Part shown: piece after piece, positions 1 to 9,451 of the stretch
How the letters are laid out: every line of letters begins with the position of its first letter
How positions within the stretch are numbered: the stretch's first letter is position 1
From: Pseudoalteromonas amylolytica
Lineage (GTDB): Bacteria > Pseudomonadota > Gammaproteobacteria > Enterobacterales > Alteromonadaceae
NCBI RefSeq assembly: GCF_001854605.1
Contig: NZ_MKJU01000030.1
Location: forward strand, 249,840 to 313,839
DNA: 64,000 nucleotides
Direction of reading: 5' to 3'
The notes under the pieces: model-generated
Databases searched by the model: none
Told to the model about the DNA's origin: nothing
What the model saw: only the letters and a program-made list of their open reading frames with translations
Translations under genes and position numbers: made by a program

Positions 1-14
1 AACAAATAAATGAA

Positions 15-28
15 TGATACCGGTGTCA
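15..28. promoter_or_regulatory. LacI-type palindrome upstream of pgi (TGATACCGGTGTCA)
   Basis: A 14-base inverted repeat with an ACCGGT core and one mismatched pair lies about 165 bases before pgi. Its central CG and flanking TGA/TCA arms fit the general LacI-family operator shape. It differs from the TGACAGCGTTGTCA sites nearby, so it may bind another regulator or be a weaker site. Its function is inferred only. Confidence 0.35.
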
Positions 29-80
29 AAAATGTAAAATTGCGTTATTATCCACATTGTAGAATTGGAAATTAGATAAT

Positions 81-94
81 TGACAGCGTTGTCA
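81..94. promoter_or_regulatory. LacI-type operator TGACAGCGTTGTCA before pgi
   Basis: This 14-mer is an inverted repeat (12 of 14 positions paired) placed 97 bases before the pgi start. The identical 14-mer recurs at 4574-4587 and 4887-4900 before the TonB receptor gene. Three exact copies, all in intergenic promoter regions, strongly suggest a shared sugar-responsive repressor. The sequence resembles operators proposed for NagR-type LacI regulators in related gammaproteobacteria, but the regulator is not in this window. Confidence 0.65.
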
Positions 95-190
95 TTCTGG
101 CATATTGTAAACGCTGAAGATAATCTTTTGCTTGTCGAAACAGCATTTTAAGCTAGTCGATGAGTTTGTTTTGTATGTAGGGGAATAAGT

Positions 191-1831
191 ATGGGTTGCC
201 GCAGCGAATTGAGTAGTTGGAAAGCTTTAGAGCAGTCAGCAACAAAATTAAAGCAACAGCATTTAAAAACCTTGTTTGCACAAGATCAGGCGCGTTTTGC
301 CAAGTTTTCATCTCAAATTCCTGGTGTTTTATACGATTACTCAAAGCAACTTATTGATGAAGAGGTATTTTCTCAACTTATTTCGCTAGCAGAACAGACT
401 GATATAGCAACCTGGCGCAGTAAAATGTTCAGTGGAGAAAAAATAAACTTCACAGAGCAGCGAGCAGTGTTACATGTGGCACTTAGAAATAGATCCAATT
501 CACCAGTTATGGTCGAAGGTGAAGATGTCATGCCTTTGGTTAACGCTGAGTTGGCGAAAATGAAGGCATTTACTGAGAAAGTGCGTGGTGGCCAATGGTT
601 AGGGTATACGAAAAAGTCAGTAAAAGACGTTGTTGCCATTGGCGTGGGGGGATCTAATCTAGGTCCTCAAATGGTTACCGAGGCGTTGAAAAATTATGCT
701 GATGATACGCTTAACGTACACTATGTTTCAAACGTAGATGGTGTACAGTTAGCTGGGGTGTTAAATAACTTAAACCCAGAAACAACGATGTTTGTAATTT
801 CCTCAAAAACGTTTACTACCTCAGAGACAATGACCAACGCACGCTCGGCAGTGAAGTGGTTTTTGCGCCATGCGCAGAGTCAAGAAGCAATTGCAAAGCA
901 CTTTGTCGCAGTGAGTACGAACCTTGAAAAGACCCGTGAATTCGGGATTGCGGATGAAAACGTGTTTACCATGTGGGATTGGGTTGGCGGTCGTTTCTCG
1001 CTGTGGAGCGCGATTGGCTTGCCAATTGCTTTGTATGTAGGCTTTGAGCGATTCCTCGAAGTGCTAGAAGGTGCATTTGAGGTTGATGAACACTTCAAAC
1101 ACGCTTCTTTCGATAAAAACATTCCGCTGATCATGGCTATGTTAAGTGTATGGAATACAAGTTTTTTAGGGTATACCGCACAGGCGATTTTACCTTATGA
1201 TCAAGCGCTACATATGCTACCTGCGTATTTACAACAAGGCGAAATGGAGAGTAACGGCAAACATGTTACCTTCGCTGGTGAGACTGTGCCATATACAACA
1301 GTCCCGTTGATCTGGGGAATGACCGGAATTAATGGTCAACATGCTTTTTATCAGTATTTGCACCAAGGCAACACGATAGTACCAGCGGACTTTATCGCAT
1401 CACTTAAGCCGCAGGTAGAAGTTGGTCAGCACCACGATATTTTATTGTCAAACTTTTTTGCCCAAACAGAAGCCATGATGGCAGGTGTGGATGAACAGCA
1501 AGTTCGTGCTGATTTAGCTGCCAAAGGTAAATCTGAGCAAGAGATTGAGCAATTACTTGCTCATAAGATACATCAGGGCAATAGGCCAACGACATCAATA
1601 TTGCTAGATGTAGTAGATGCTAAAGCTATAGGTCGTCTTATAGCATTGTACGAACATAAAATCTTCTGTCAGGGCATACTGTTACAGATTTGCTCATTCG
1701 ACCAATGGGGTGTGGAGCTTGGAAAAGGTTTAGCTTCGGCTATTGAGGCTGAGTTGACAAAAGAAGGGGTAAGTAACCCTCACGATAGTTCGACAGCTGG
1801 TTTGATAGCATATTATAAAAACAATAGATAA
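191..1831 (+). CDS. pgi: Glucose-6-phosphate isomerase
   Basis: This cytoplasmic enzyme interconverts glucose 6-phosphate and fructose 6-phosphate in glycolysis and gluconeogenesis. The 546 residues match the usual length of the bacterial enzyme (about 549 in E. coli). Visible family motifs are the phosphate-binding GGSNLGP near residue 152, SSKTFTT near 203, GGRFSLWSAIG near 265, the catalytic glutamate in GEMESNGK near 350, the histidine in GQHAFYQ near 384, and the C-terminal GVELGKGLA with the active-site lysine near 510. AGGGG lies 8 bases before the ATG. It stands alone before a 360-base gap to zwf, and LacI-type palindromes lie in its promoter region. The identification is secure. Confidence 0.98.
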   Translation: MGCRSELSSWKALEQSATKLKQQHLKTLFAQDQARFAKFSSQIPGVLYDYSKQLIDEEVFSQLISLAEQTDIATWRSKMFSGEKINFTEQRAVLHVALRNRSNSPVMVEGEDVMPLVNAELAKMKAFTEKVRGGQWLGYTKKSVKDVVAIGVGGSNLGPQMVTEALKNYADDTLNVHYVSNVDGVQLAGVLNNLNPETTMFVISSKTFTTSETMTNARSAVKWFLRHAQSQEAIAKHFVAVSTNLEKTREFGIADENVFTMWDWVGGRFSLWSAIGLPIALYVGFERFLEVLEGAFEVDEHFKHASFDKNIPLIMAMLSVWNTSFLGYTAQAILPYDQALHMLPAYLQQGEMESNGKHVTFAGETVPYTTVPLIWGMTGINGQHAFYQYLHQGNTIVPADFIASLKPQVEVGQHHDILLSNFFAQTEAMMAGVDEQQVRADLAAKGKSEQEIEQLLAHKIHQGNRPTTSILLDVVDAKAIGRLIALYEHKIFCQGILLQICSFDQWGVELGKGLASAIEAELTKEGVSNPHDSSTAGLIAYYKNNR

Positions 1832-2190
1832 TTGAAATAAATTCGCTTTCACTATGAAAGCAACCAGTTCACTTAATGTGAAAAATATACCTTTGAACGG
1901 GTAGCGCTGGAGTTCTTAGGGCCTGTATTTTTGTGAGAGGAATTACAGTGCCCCTAAGGCTCATTTATCAGGCTGAGCATTTCTTCATCAGCCACTTCTG
2001 ATGAGGTAATTTAGTTAGCTTAAATGATTGCCGCCTGACATAGCATTTGAACTGTTACAATCGAATTCATTACCGCTAAAAAGCGGATGTTCTGGTAGGC
2101 TAGGAAGATGGCATGACCGGACATTAACAATAAATGCGCAGACAGTGAACAGGACTGTTTTGCTGCGCTTAACCTTGTAGAGAGTAATTT
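1832..2190. other. Intergenic region between pgi and zwf
   Basis: No convincing gene is present in these 359 bases. The segment must carry the zwf promoter. One weak HexR-like 15-mer is listed separately. I see no strong hairpin followed by a T-tract after pgi. Confidence 0.6.
2005..2019. promoter_or_regulatory. Possible HexR-like site upstream of zwf
   Basis: The reverse complement GCTAACTAAATTACC agrees with the published HexR consensus TGTAATTAAATTACA at 11 of 15 positions. HexR commonly controls zwf in gammaproteobacteria, so the location is plausible. The outer bases do not match, so this is a weak candidate. Confidence 0.25.
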
Positions 2191-3663
2191 ATGCTTAATC
2201 CTTTTGATATTGTAATTTTTGGTGGGGGCGGAGATCTAGCACTACGCAAGTTATTGCCTGCAATGTATCGCGCATATCAAGAAGGTAACCTACCTGAAGG
2301 CTCTCGTATTTTGCCGACTGTTCGAGAAGAAAGTAAAAAACAAGAATATATCGAAACGGCACAACAGGCTCTTAAGTCATTCCTAGGCGAAGGGGAGTTT
2401 AATAACCGTGACTGGAAAGCGTTTTCACAGTACTTAGTACCAGTCGTTATTAATGTTACCGAGCCTGATGGACACTGGGATGAACTACGCGTGATTTTAC
2501 AGCAAGATGCTGAAGATAAATCTCGAGTTTTCTATTTGTCACTTCCGCCTGCGGTGTATGGCACTTGCTGTGAAATTTTGTCAAAGAAAAAGTTGATTAC
2601 CGCAACATCTCGAGTGGTGGTTGAAAAGCCTATTGGTTATTGTGGCGAGTCAGCGGAAGAAATAAACGGCAAGATTGCACAATACTTTGCCGAAGAACAG
2701 ATTTTCCGTATTGACCATTACTTAGGTAAAGAAACCGTACAAAATTTAATGGCGTTAAGGTTCTCTAATGCACTATTTGAGAACTTATGGGACGCCAAGT
2801 CGATTGATAATATTCAAATTAGTATCTCAGAAACCGTTGGGCTAGAATCTAGAGCTGGTTTTTATGACAAAGCGGGCGCACTGCGAGACATGGTGCAAAA
2901 TCACTTGCTACAGTTGCTATGTTTAGTCGCGATGGAATCTCCACACAAGCTAAACGCAAACAGTATTCGTGCCGAAAAGTTGAAAGTACTTGAGGCGCTT
3001 CGTCCGCTTGTTGATGAGCAAGTAGATAACAATATCGTACGTGGCCAATACGTACCGGGTGAGCTCAGTGGTAAGCTAGTGCCAGGTTACTTGGAAGAGC
3101 TAGGTGAGGGGTCAAGTAAAACAGAAACTTACGTAGCGATTCGTGCCCATATCGATAACTGGCGTTGGGCTGGCGTACCATTTTACCTAAGAACAGGTAA
3201 ACGTATGAAAAAGCGTTGTGCGGAAATTGTCGTTGAATATAAACCTGTGTCGCATAATGTGTATGACGAGTCTGTTGGACCAATTCAACCGAACCGCCTT
3301 GTTATTCGCTTGCAACCTGAAGAGACAATTCAACTTACGTTGATGTCTAAGCGTATGGATAATCTGAACATGGAATTGCAACCGGTTACACTGAATATTG
3401 AGCTTAGTGAACAGTATGGTTCAAGCTTCCACTCAGACGCGTATAAACGCTTAATGCTAGATGCAGCGGCGAACAATCCAGCTTTATTTATTCACCGTGA
3501 TGAAGTTCGTCAGGCTTGGCAATGGATTGACCCGATTATTGAACGTTGGCAAAGTAAAGGGACTCCGGCACTTTATCGTGCGGGTTCTTGGGGACCTGAA
3601 GACGCAGATGAGTTGTTGCAAGAAAACAATCACACCTGGTTCAATGTTGGAGAGCAAGTTTAA
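2191..3663 (+). CDS. zwf: Glucose-6-phosphate 1-dehydrogenase
   Basis: This enzyme oxidises glucose 6-phosphate to 6-phosphogluconolactone with NADP, the entry step of the pentose phosphate and Entner-Doudoroff routes. It has 490 residues, the normal length. The nucleotide-binding loop FGGGGDLALRKL is at residues 10-21, EKPIG near 147, and the catalytic RIDHYLGKE near 173-181. The motif that is GASGDLA in many homologues reads GGGGDLA here. Its TAA stop overlaps the ATG of pgl (TAATG), so the two are translationally coupled. The reaction product is the direct substrate of the next gene. Confidence 0.98.
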   Translation: MLNPFDIVIFGGGGDLALRKLLPAMYRAYQEGNLPEGSRILPTVREESKKQEYIETAQQALKSFLGEGEFNNRDWKAFSQYLVPVVINVTEPDGHWDELRVILQQDAEDKSRVFYLSLPPAVYGTCCEILSKKKLITATSRVVVEKPIGYCGESAEEINGKIAQYFAEEQIFRIDHYLGKETVQNLMALRFSNALFENLWDAKSIDNIQISISETVGLESRAGFYDKAGALRDMVQNHLLQLLCLVAMESPHKLNANSIRAEKLKVLEALRPLVDEQVDNNIVRGQYVPGELSGKLVPGYLEELGEGSSKTETYVAIRAHIDNWRWAGVPFYLRTGKRMKKRCAEIVVEYKPVSHNVYDESVGPIQPNRLVIRLQPEETIQLTLMSKRMDNLNMELQPVTLNIELSEQYGSSFHSDAYKRLMLDAAANNPALFIHRDEVRQAWQWIDPIIERWQSKGTPALYRAGSWGPEDADELLQENNHTWFNVGEQV

Positions 3664-4370
3664 TGGCGCAAATAACAGAACGATTCTTTGAATCAAAAGA
3701 AGAACTTAGCAATGCTTTGGCGAGCTTACTCGAAGCTGGCCTTGTGGCAGGAATTGAGCAAAAAGGTAATGCTGTTCTTATGGTGTCGGGTGGCTCTTCT
3801 CCTGCACCAGCTTATCGGCACTTGTCGCAGCTCCCTCTTGCATGGGATAAGATTTCTGTGGCTATGGTCGATGAACGTTGGGTTGACGCCAGTCACGAAA
3901 AATCTAACGAAGCGTTTATCAAGTCGACGTTGTTACAAGAGTATGGGGCAAAAGCTAATTTTGTCACCATGAAAAATTCTGCTACAACGGCGCAAGCAGG
4001 CCAGGCGGAGTGTGAACAAGCTTACCGCGCACTTGGTAAGGCAGATGTAACTATTTTAGGCATGGGTCCTGATGGTCACACTGCGTCTTTGTTTCCACAC
4101 GCTGATGGGCTGGAGCATGGTCTAAACACAAGCGATACGGTGTGTGCTATCAACGCTAAACAAAGTGAAGTTACAGGTAGCATCACTGAGCGTATGACTT
4201 TGACTTTAAATGGAATTGCTAACTCTCAACAGGCAGTTTTACTGATCAGCGGGGACGAAAAGCGAGCCATGTATGAGCTTGCTAAGCAACCAGGTTCAGA
4301 GTTAGATATTCCGCTACGAGCAGTTCTAAATCATTCAGATATTAACCTTACAGTTTTCTGGTGCCCTTGA
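3663..4370 (+). CDS. pgl: 6-phosphogluconolactonase
   Basis: This enzyme hydrolyses 6-phosphogluconolactone made by Zwf to 6-phosphogluconate. The 235 residues fit the DevB/Pgl family. Visible motifs are VSGGSSPAPAY near residue 41, VDERWV near 69, and the active-site segment GMGPDGHTASLFP near 133. The start overlaps the zwf stop by one base. The edd, glk and eda genes that often follow in related bacteria are absent here; a hairpin and then a TonB receptor gene follow instead. Confidence 0.96.
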   Translation: MAQITERFFESKEELSNALASLLEAGLVAGIEQKGNAVLMVSGGSSPAPAYRHLSQLPLAWDKISVAMVDERWVDASHEKSNEAFIKSTLLQEYGAKANFVTMKNSATTAQAGQAECEQAYRALGKADVTILGMGPDGHTASLFPHADGLEHGLNTSDTVCAINAKQSEVTGSITERMTLTLNGIANSQQAVLLISGDEKRAMYELAKQPGSELDIPLRAVLNHSDINLTVFWCP

Positions 4371-4397
4371 GCTTAAAATCAGTAAAATAAATCATCC

Positions 4398-4420
4398 AAG
4401 GCATTGATATACAATGCCTT
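4398..4420 (+). terminator. Hairpin after pgl
   Basis: AAGGCATTG and CAATGCCTT form a perfect 9-base-pair stem with a 5-base loop, 28 bases after the pgl stop. The following bases are GCTATTTTG rather than a clean T-tract, so termination efficiency is uncertain. Confidence 0.55.
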
Positions 4421-4573
4421 GCTATTTTGAATTGCAAATCAACATTTAACATCTCATCAGCTTATCCCAAATACGTTCCGCATCCTACAACTAGAATTAA
4501 CCACCGAAAAGTCGGTGAGAATCGTGCTTTTCTGGGAGATCGGCCTAGACATTTAAGGCATGAAAAATTATAA

Positions 4574-4587
4574 TGACAGCGTTGTCA
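4574..4587. promoter_or_regulatory. LacI-type operator TGACAGCGTTGTCA, distal copy
   Basis: An exact copy of the 14-mer at 81-94, here extended by flanking AA/TT to an 18-base near-palindrome. It lies 382 bases before the TonB receptor start and 313 bases before a second copy. The spacing could allow DNA looping, or this copy could serve another promoter. The role is inferred from repetition and position. Confidence 0.6.
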
Positions 4588-4886
4588 TTATTGCGTGTTG
4601 TTACCCTTGAACACTTCTGCCAAAGTTTCGTTGCGCAAACTCAACTATTCTTCATAGTTATAAAAAGCTACGAAAAGATTATGATCCAGTCTAAAAGAAA
4701 TATTTTTGTCCCTAAAATATACTTTTTCATGCTATATTCTATCCAGAATTTGTAACAAAGCATAACAAAGATAAATTAATATTATTTTAAATCAGCCACT
4801 TAAATTTATTGTTGAATATTTTTTGATTAATTCGGCAAAAAAGATGTAGCGGATTTGTAATTTACGGTGTATGGTTTGTTATTAGA

Positions 4887-4900
4887 TGACAGCGTTGTCA
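4887..4900. promoter_or_regulatory. LacI-type operator TGACAGCGTTGTCA, proximal copy
   Basis: The third exact copy of the 14-mer lies 56 bases before the TonB receptor start codon, a natural place for a repressor to block transcription. Sharing the site with pgi implies co-regulation of the receptor with glucose-phosphate metabolism. Confidence 0.65.
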
Positions 4901-4955
4901 TCATCACTGGGCAGAAGTGATAAAAAATCCAACAAAATGATTCAAGGGGAATCCT

Positions 4956-7610
4956 GTGTTAGCTAATAATTTTAAAAAGAGCTTACTAGCAGTTAATGTC
5001 GGACTTGTACTAAGTGCAAGCGTATCAGGCATGGCTTATGCTGCTGATGAAAACCAAGTAAAAGAAGACGTTGAAGTTATTGAAGTGCGCGGTCTTCGTG
5101 CCTCAAATAAAGCCAACATCAATGCAAAGCGTTTTTCAAATGCCGTTGTTGATGCGGTAACTGCAGAAGATATCGGTAAATTTCCTGACTCAGATGTAGG
5201 TCAAGCTTTAGGTCGTGTACCTGGTATCACCGTTGGTCGTTCATTTGGTCAAGGTGGTTCTGTGTCTATTCGTGGTACTGATCCTCGCATGACATTGACA
5301 ACGCTAAATGGCCAAAACGTTGCTTCAACAGGTTGGTATGATCAGCTGAACATCGACCGCTCATTCAACTACTCAATGCTTCCAGCTGAACTTATCGGCG
5401 GTATGGAAGTGTACAAATCAACGCAAGCGAATATTGTTGAAGGCGGTATTGGCGGTACGGTTATCGTTAAAACTCGCAAGCCATTAGATTTGGAAGCAAA
5501 TACAATTTTCGCGTCTGCAAAAGGTGAATATGGTTCATTGAACGAAAATGTTGCACCAGATCTTTCAGCACTTTATAGCTGGAAGAATGAAGATGAAACA
5601 TTTGGTATCTTGGTGTCCGGTGCGTATGTAGACCGTGAGTATTTACGCCAAGGTACAGAAGCTGACTTAGACTGGGGTTTACGTTCTTCAATTCAGCCTT
5701 CAAGCTTCTTACAAGACCAAGAGCGCACAGCAATTGATGCAACATTGCAATATCGTCCTAACGATCGCTTTGAAGTTGGCGCGCATGTTATGACCTTGGA
5801 ACTAGGTGCTGACAGTATTGGTGCAAACATGTACATCAATACCGACACAGACTGGGGTGAAGGTGATTCGTTCTGTCAAAAATTCAATGGCGCAGGTGTA
5901 TGTACATTAAGTGTTACTCCTGAAGAGCAAGCATCTCGTATCTTCTTCCAAAACTGGGCACGTAAAGGTGAGATGACTTCAGATACTTTCGAACTAAACG
6001 CGAAGTACGAAGGTGATGGTTACGTGATCAGCGCAGTTGCGGGTAACACGAAAGCTGAAGGTGGTACTCAAATGAGTGCAAACTTCGGTTATGGCTGGTG
6101 GGGTGATAAGTTCCATGAAGTGAAGTGGGCTGGTACCGTTGACGCACAAGGTAAACAGATCAAAGTAAATGGCCGTGATATGGGCTTCACACGTGATCAA
6201 TTAGATAGCACGGTTGGCACATCTACGTGGACAGGTATTAAAGGTCCTAACTCAGACGAAGAAACTTATGCTCAAATCGACCTTGATTTAGATTTAGACT
6301 TGGGTGCAATCAACAAGTTTGAAGCGGGTATACGTGTTACTGATCATGAATTTGTAAAGTCAGAGTATCGCGCAGTATATGTTGATGATGTTGCTGATAG
6401 AAACGTTTTCAACACGGAAGACCTATACAGTGGAACTATGCCGCTAGGTTATGACGGTTGGACAATTCCTAAAGCAAACTTAGATGCTATGATCAACAGC
6501 ACAATTTCATTAGTTGATGAGTTCGTATATAGCCGTCCAGCATATGGTAAGATTGAAGAAGATAACTTCTCAGCATATGCCATGTTCGGTTTTGATTCAG
6601 ATGGTATTCGCGGTAACTTCGGTGTTCGCTACATCAGTACTGATGTGACTTCAAGCGGCCACGTTATTGATAACACCCCTGCTGATAATCTAGCGGTAAA
6701 CGCAGGTTGGAGCAGTGCAGTTAAATCTGTAGAAGGTGAGTATAGCGACGTATTACCAAGTGTTAACGTGTCGTTTGACCTTTCTCCTGACATGATCTTA
6801 CGTTTCTCAGCGGGCCAAGCGATTACGCGTCCAAACTACGATACATTATTCCTATCTAGCTCAAGTGGTTACCCTGATGACCGTGACTTCAACGAGCAGA
6901 TCACATACGGTAACCCAGCACTAAAACCGATGAAGTCGTCACAAGCCGACTTGAGCCTAGAATATTACTATGGCGATGGTAACTTAGTTTCAGCAACTTA
7001 CTTCATCAAAGACATCAGTAACTTTATCGTTGCCACAACACAGTTTGATCAACAGATTGGTGTTATTAACAACGATATTCCTGAGCCAGCTGATACATGG
7101 ACTGTGAATAACTATAAAAACGCAGGCGGCGGTGAAATCGAAGGTATTGAATTTCAGATCAACCACGCGTTTGATAATGGCTTTGGTGTAAATGCTAACT
7201 ATACATATACAGACGCAGCAGCACCTGCGGAAGTTTACACAGATAACTTGAGCTTGTTTACCGAGTCGTCAAAGCACAGTGCTAACTTGGTTGGTTACTG
7301 GGAAAATGACGAGTTTTCAGCTCGTGCTGCATACAACTGGCGTTCAGAGTACATGATCCGTGAATATGGCTACTACTACGGGAACCGTATGCATGATGAC
7401 TTTGGTACTTTAGATGTTACACTTGGTTGGAACGCAACGGAGAACATCACAGCAACACTAGAAATCGTTAACCTTACCGAGGAAGATGATGTTCAATACG
7501 GTGCAGCTGGCGTGAACAGTGACGTTAAGGCGGCATTAAAAGACAACTTCCCTACTTGGTCTTTCCGTGGTGAAACGACTTATAAGCTAGGTGTTAGCTT
7601 CCGTTACTAA
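4956..7610 (+). CDS. TonB-dependent outer-membrane receptor, Xanthomonas/Caulobacter (TIGR01782-like) type
   Basis: An 884-residue outer-membrane transporter that would import a ligand using TonB energy. The GTG start is supported by AGGGGA five bases upstream. A signal peptide is cleaved near residue 29 (after AYA), a TonB-box-like VEVIEVRG is near 38-45, and the plug domain with ED IGKFPDSDVGQALGRVPG-type signature is near 57-76, followed by SIRGTDPR. The protein ends in an aromatic residue (FRY), as expected for a beta-barrel. This subfamily is often linked to carbohydrate uptake. Two TGACAGCGTTGTCA palindromes in the promoter tie it to pgi, so glucose, a glucoside or an amino sugar are candidate ligands. 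An intrinsic terminator separates it from the halogenase gene. Confidence 0.93.
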   Translation: MLANNFKKSLLAVNVGLVLSASVSGMAYAADENQVKEDVEVIEVRGLRASNKANINAKRFSNAVVDAVTAEDIGKFPDSDVGQALGRVPGITVGRSFGQGGSVSIRGTDPRMTLTTLNGQNVASTGWYDQLNIDRSFNYSMLPAELIGGMEVYKSTQANIVEGGIGGTVIVKTRKPLDLEANTIFASAKGEYGSLNENVAPDLSALYSWKNEDETFGILVSGAYVDREYLRQGTEADLDWGLRSSIQPSSFLQDQERTAIDATLQYRPNDRFEVGAHVMTLELGADSIGANMYINTDTDWGEGDSFCQKFNGAGVCTLSVTPEEQASRIFFQNWARKGEMTSDTFELNAKYEGDGYVISAVAGNTKAEGGTQMSANFGYGWWGDKFHEVKWAGTVDAQGKQIKVNGRDMGFTRDQLDSTVGTSTWTGIKGPNSDEETYAQIDLDLDLDLGAINKFEAGIRVTDHEFVKSEYRAVYVDDVADRNVFNTEDLYSGTMPLGYDGWTIPKANLDAMINSTISLVDEFVYSRPAYGKIEEDNFSAYAMFGFDSDGIRGNFGVRYISTDVTSSGHVIDNTPADNLAVNAGWSSAVKSVEGEYSDVLPSVNVSFDLSPDMILRFSAGQAITRPNYDTLFLSSSSGYPDDRDFNEQITYGNPALKPMKSSQADLSLEYYYGDGNLVSATYFIKDISNFIVATTQFDQQIGVINNDIPEPADTWTVNNYKNAGGGEIEGIEFQINHAFDNGFGVNANYTYTDAAAPAEVYTDNLSLFTESSKHSANLVGYWENDEFSARAAYNWRSEYMIREYGYYYGNRMHDDFGTLDVTLGWNATENITATLEIVNLTEEDDVQYGAAGVNSDVKAALKDNFPTWSFRGETTYKLGVSFRY

Positions 7611-7627
7611 TTCAGTAAGTGAACTGT

Positions 7628-7654
7628 AAAAGCCCAGCGTAGCTGGGCTTTTTT
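7628..7654 (+). terminator. Intrinsic terminator between TonB receptor and halogenase genes
   Basis: AAAAGCCCAGC, loop GTA and GCTGGGCTTTT form an 11-base-pair stem ending in a T-run, 17 bases after the receptor stop and about 12 bases before the halogenase ATG. Partial read-through would give a large excess of receptor over halogenase. Confidence 0.9.
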
Positions 7655-7666
7655 GTGGGTAAGAAT

Positions 7667-9190
7667 ATGAAAATTAAACGTATTGCAATCCTTGGGGGTG
7701 GCACAGCGGGTTGGTTGTGCGCCAATCACATAGGTCACGCTCTGAGTCATCATGGTGATATCCAAATCACAGTTATTGAATCTGCGACGATTGACTCAAT
7801 TGGTGTCGGCGAAGGGACCGTACCTTACATTCAAAATAGCCTTAAGCGCTTTGGTATCTCCGAGGCTGAGTTTCTTGTTAAGTGCGACGCAACGTTTAAG
7901 CAGGGAATTAAGTTTGTTGATTGGCTAAATCCTGATGTACATGGTGCCAACTATTATTACCACCCATTTGATGAGCCCTTCGCGCAAGGTTATGACATAA
8001 CAAACTATTTACTCAGTAAGCAGATCAAATTTGAAAATGTGGGTATTCAGGCGCGAATCTGTGAACTTGGGTTAGCACCAAAAAGGAAAAGCGACACTGA
8101 GTATCAGGGGAGTCTGGCGTATGCATATCACTTTGATGCTGCAAAATTTGCAGCCTTATTGGCTTGTAATGCGAAAGAAAAATTTTCCGTAAAGCATCAA
8201 TTTGCCACAATAGTTGACGCGACATGTGACGAACATGGAAATATAGTGAGCCTTATTGATGAGCAAGGTGAGCAACTGGAGTTTGATTTTTATTTAGATT
8301 GTAGTGGCTTTAGGGCATTACTGACTGACAAAGCGCTTAAAATTCCCTTTGTGGATAAAAGCGACGAACTGTTGGTAGACACTGCATTAGTCAAGCAAAT
8401 TCCCCTTGAGAAAGATGAGCAGTTGCCACCGTATACCACCGCAACCGCACATAAAGCTGGGTGGATATGGGACATACCTTTGACAACTCGCCGCGGCACT
8501 GGGTTTGTATATGCGAGCAAATATATGAGCGAGGATGAGGCAAAAGCCAGTTACGCGGATTATCTAAATATTCCAGTAGCAGAACTGAGCGTGCGCAAGC
8601 TGGATATGAAAGTAGGTTTTAGAGAGCAGTGTTGGCACAAAAACTGTGTATCATTTGGTTTAGCACAAGGGTTTGTTGAGCCTTTAGAAGCAACATCCAT
8701 CTTATTGACGGACTTTTGTGGCGAATTGCTCGCTAAAAACTTTCCTAAAACTATTGAAGAAAGTAACGCGATGAGCACATATTTCAACGATGTGATGAGG
8801 TATGTGTGGGAAAGAACAACCGACTTCATCAAGCTGCATTATTGTATTTCAGATAGAATAGACTCTGACTTTTGGCAAGAAAATAGAGATATGCTGGCGA
8901 GCTCTGCAGAGCTTAAACAACGCTTAGACAAGTTTAAATTTCGAGTGCCAACTCAATCTGATTTTTTCAGCCGTTTTGATTTGTTTGATCACAAGAATTT
9001 TTTGTATGTCCTATATGGCATGGAGTTCAAAACTGAATTAAAAGAACTCTCTGATACAGAAAAGCAAATGAGTGAACAGTTATTGGCGCAAAATACTCAG
9101 ATGATTAATAGCGCAAAAATGCAGTTACTAAATCATCGTCAATGGCTTGAATCATTGAAAACGGCTTATCAAAAGATACATGGTGAATAA
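7667..9190 (+). CDS. Flavin-dependent tryptophan-halogenase-family protein
   Basis: A 507-residue FAD protein of the Trp_halogenase family. Known members use FADH2, oxygen and halide to halogenate tryptophan or other indoles. GGGTAGW at residues 10-16 is the FAD-binding loop, the lysine of ATFKQG near 77 matches the catalytic lysine of PrnA, WIWDIP near 266 is the WxWxIP signature, and EPLEATS near 338 carries the conserved glutamate. All key residues are therefore present. The open frame begins with GTG at 7655, but ATG 7667 is preferred because it starts the conserved MKIKRIAILGGG segment. The gene sits behind a TonB receptor gene and its terminator. Substrate unknown; no other biosynthetic genes are nearby. 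Confidence 0.9.
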   Translation: MKIKRIAILGGGTAGWLCANHIGHALSHHGDIQITVIESATIDSIGVGEGTVPYIQNSLKRFGISEAEFLVKCDATFKQGIKFVDWLNPDVHGANYYYHPFDEPFAQGYDITNYLLSKQIKFENVGIQARICELGLAPKRKSDTEYQGSLAYAYHFDAAKFAALLACNAKEKFSVKHQFATIVDATCDEHGNIVSLIDEQGEQLEFDFYLDCSGFRALLTDKALKIPFVDKSDELLVDTALVKQIPLEKDEQLPPYTTATAHKAGWIWDIPLTTRRGTGFVYASKYMSEDEAKASYADYLNIPVAELSVRKLDMKVGFREQCWHKNCVSFGLAQGFVEPLEATSILLTDFCGELLAKNFPKTIEESNAMSTYFNDVMRYVWERTTDFIKLHYCISDRIDSDFWQENRDMLASSAELKQRLDKFKFRVPTQSDFFSRFDLFDHKNFLYVLYGMEFKTELKELSDTEKQMSEQLLAQNTQMINSAKMQLLNHRQWLESLKTAYQKIHGE

Positions 9191-9451
9191 ATTGTGTCAC
9201 AGCGACGATACCAAAGTGGTGGCTATCAGATAAATTGCCTCAATGGTATTTTGACTTCGTATACCCAAAGACACGCGGCTTTAACATAATGAGCTGTTAT
9301 ATAAGTAGTTGTGTGTTGGGCGCTGAAAAGTTGTTTTAGGTTTACAAAAGCAGGGCCAATTATATGTGAGTTTTCACTTCCAATTTGTGCCTAAAACCTT
9401 TAGCCTTAGGGCCACAAAAGTAATAATTACGTAAATGAATGGAGTAGTATT

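Larger units (their letters stand above)
4371..4955. other. Regulatory intergenic region between pgl and the TonB receptor gene
   Basis: This 585-base AT-rich stretch contains a hairpin after pgl and two exact copies of the TGACAGCGTTGTCA palindrome 313 bases apart. I see no supportable gene. A 60-codon open frame at 4573-4755 begins inside the first operator, has no clear ribosome-binding site and looks accidental. Confidence 0.7.

Noticed and set aside
4573..4755. A 60-codon open frame before the first TonB receptor
   Set aside because: It begins within the TGACAGCGTTGTCA operator, lacks a ribosome-binding site and has no recognisable features.
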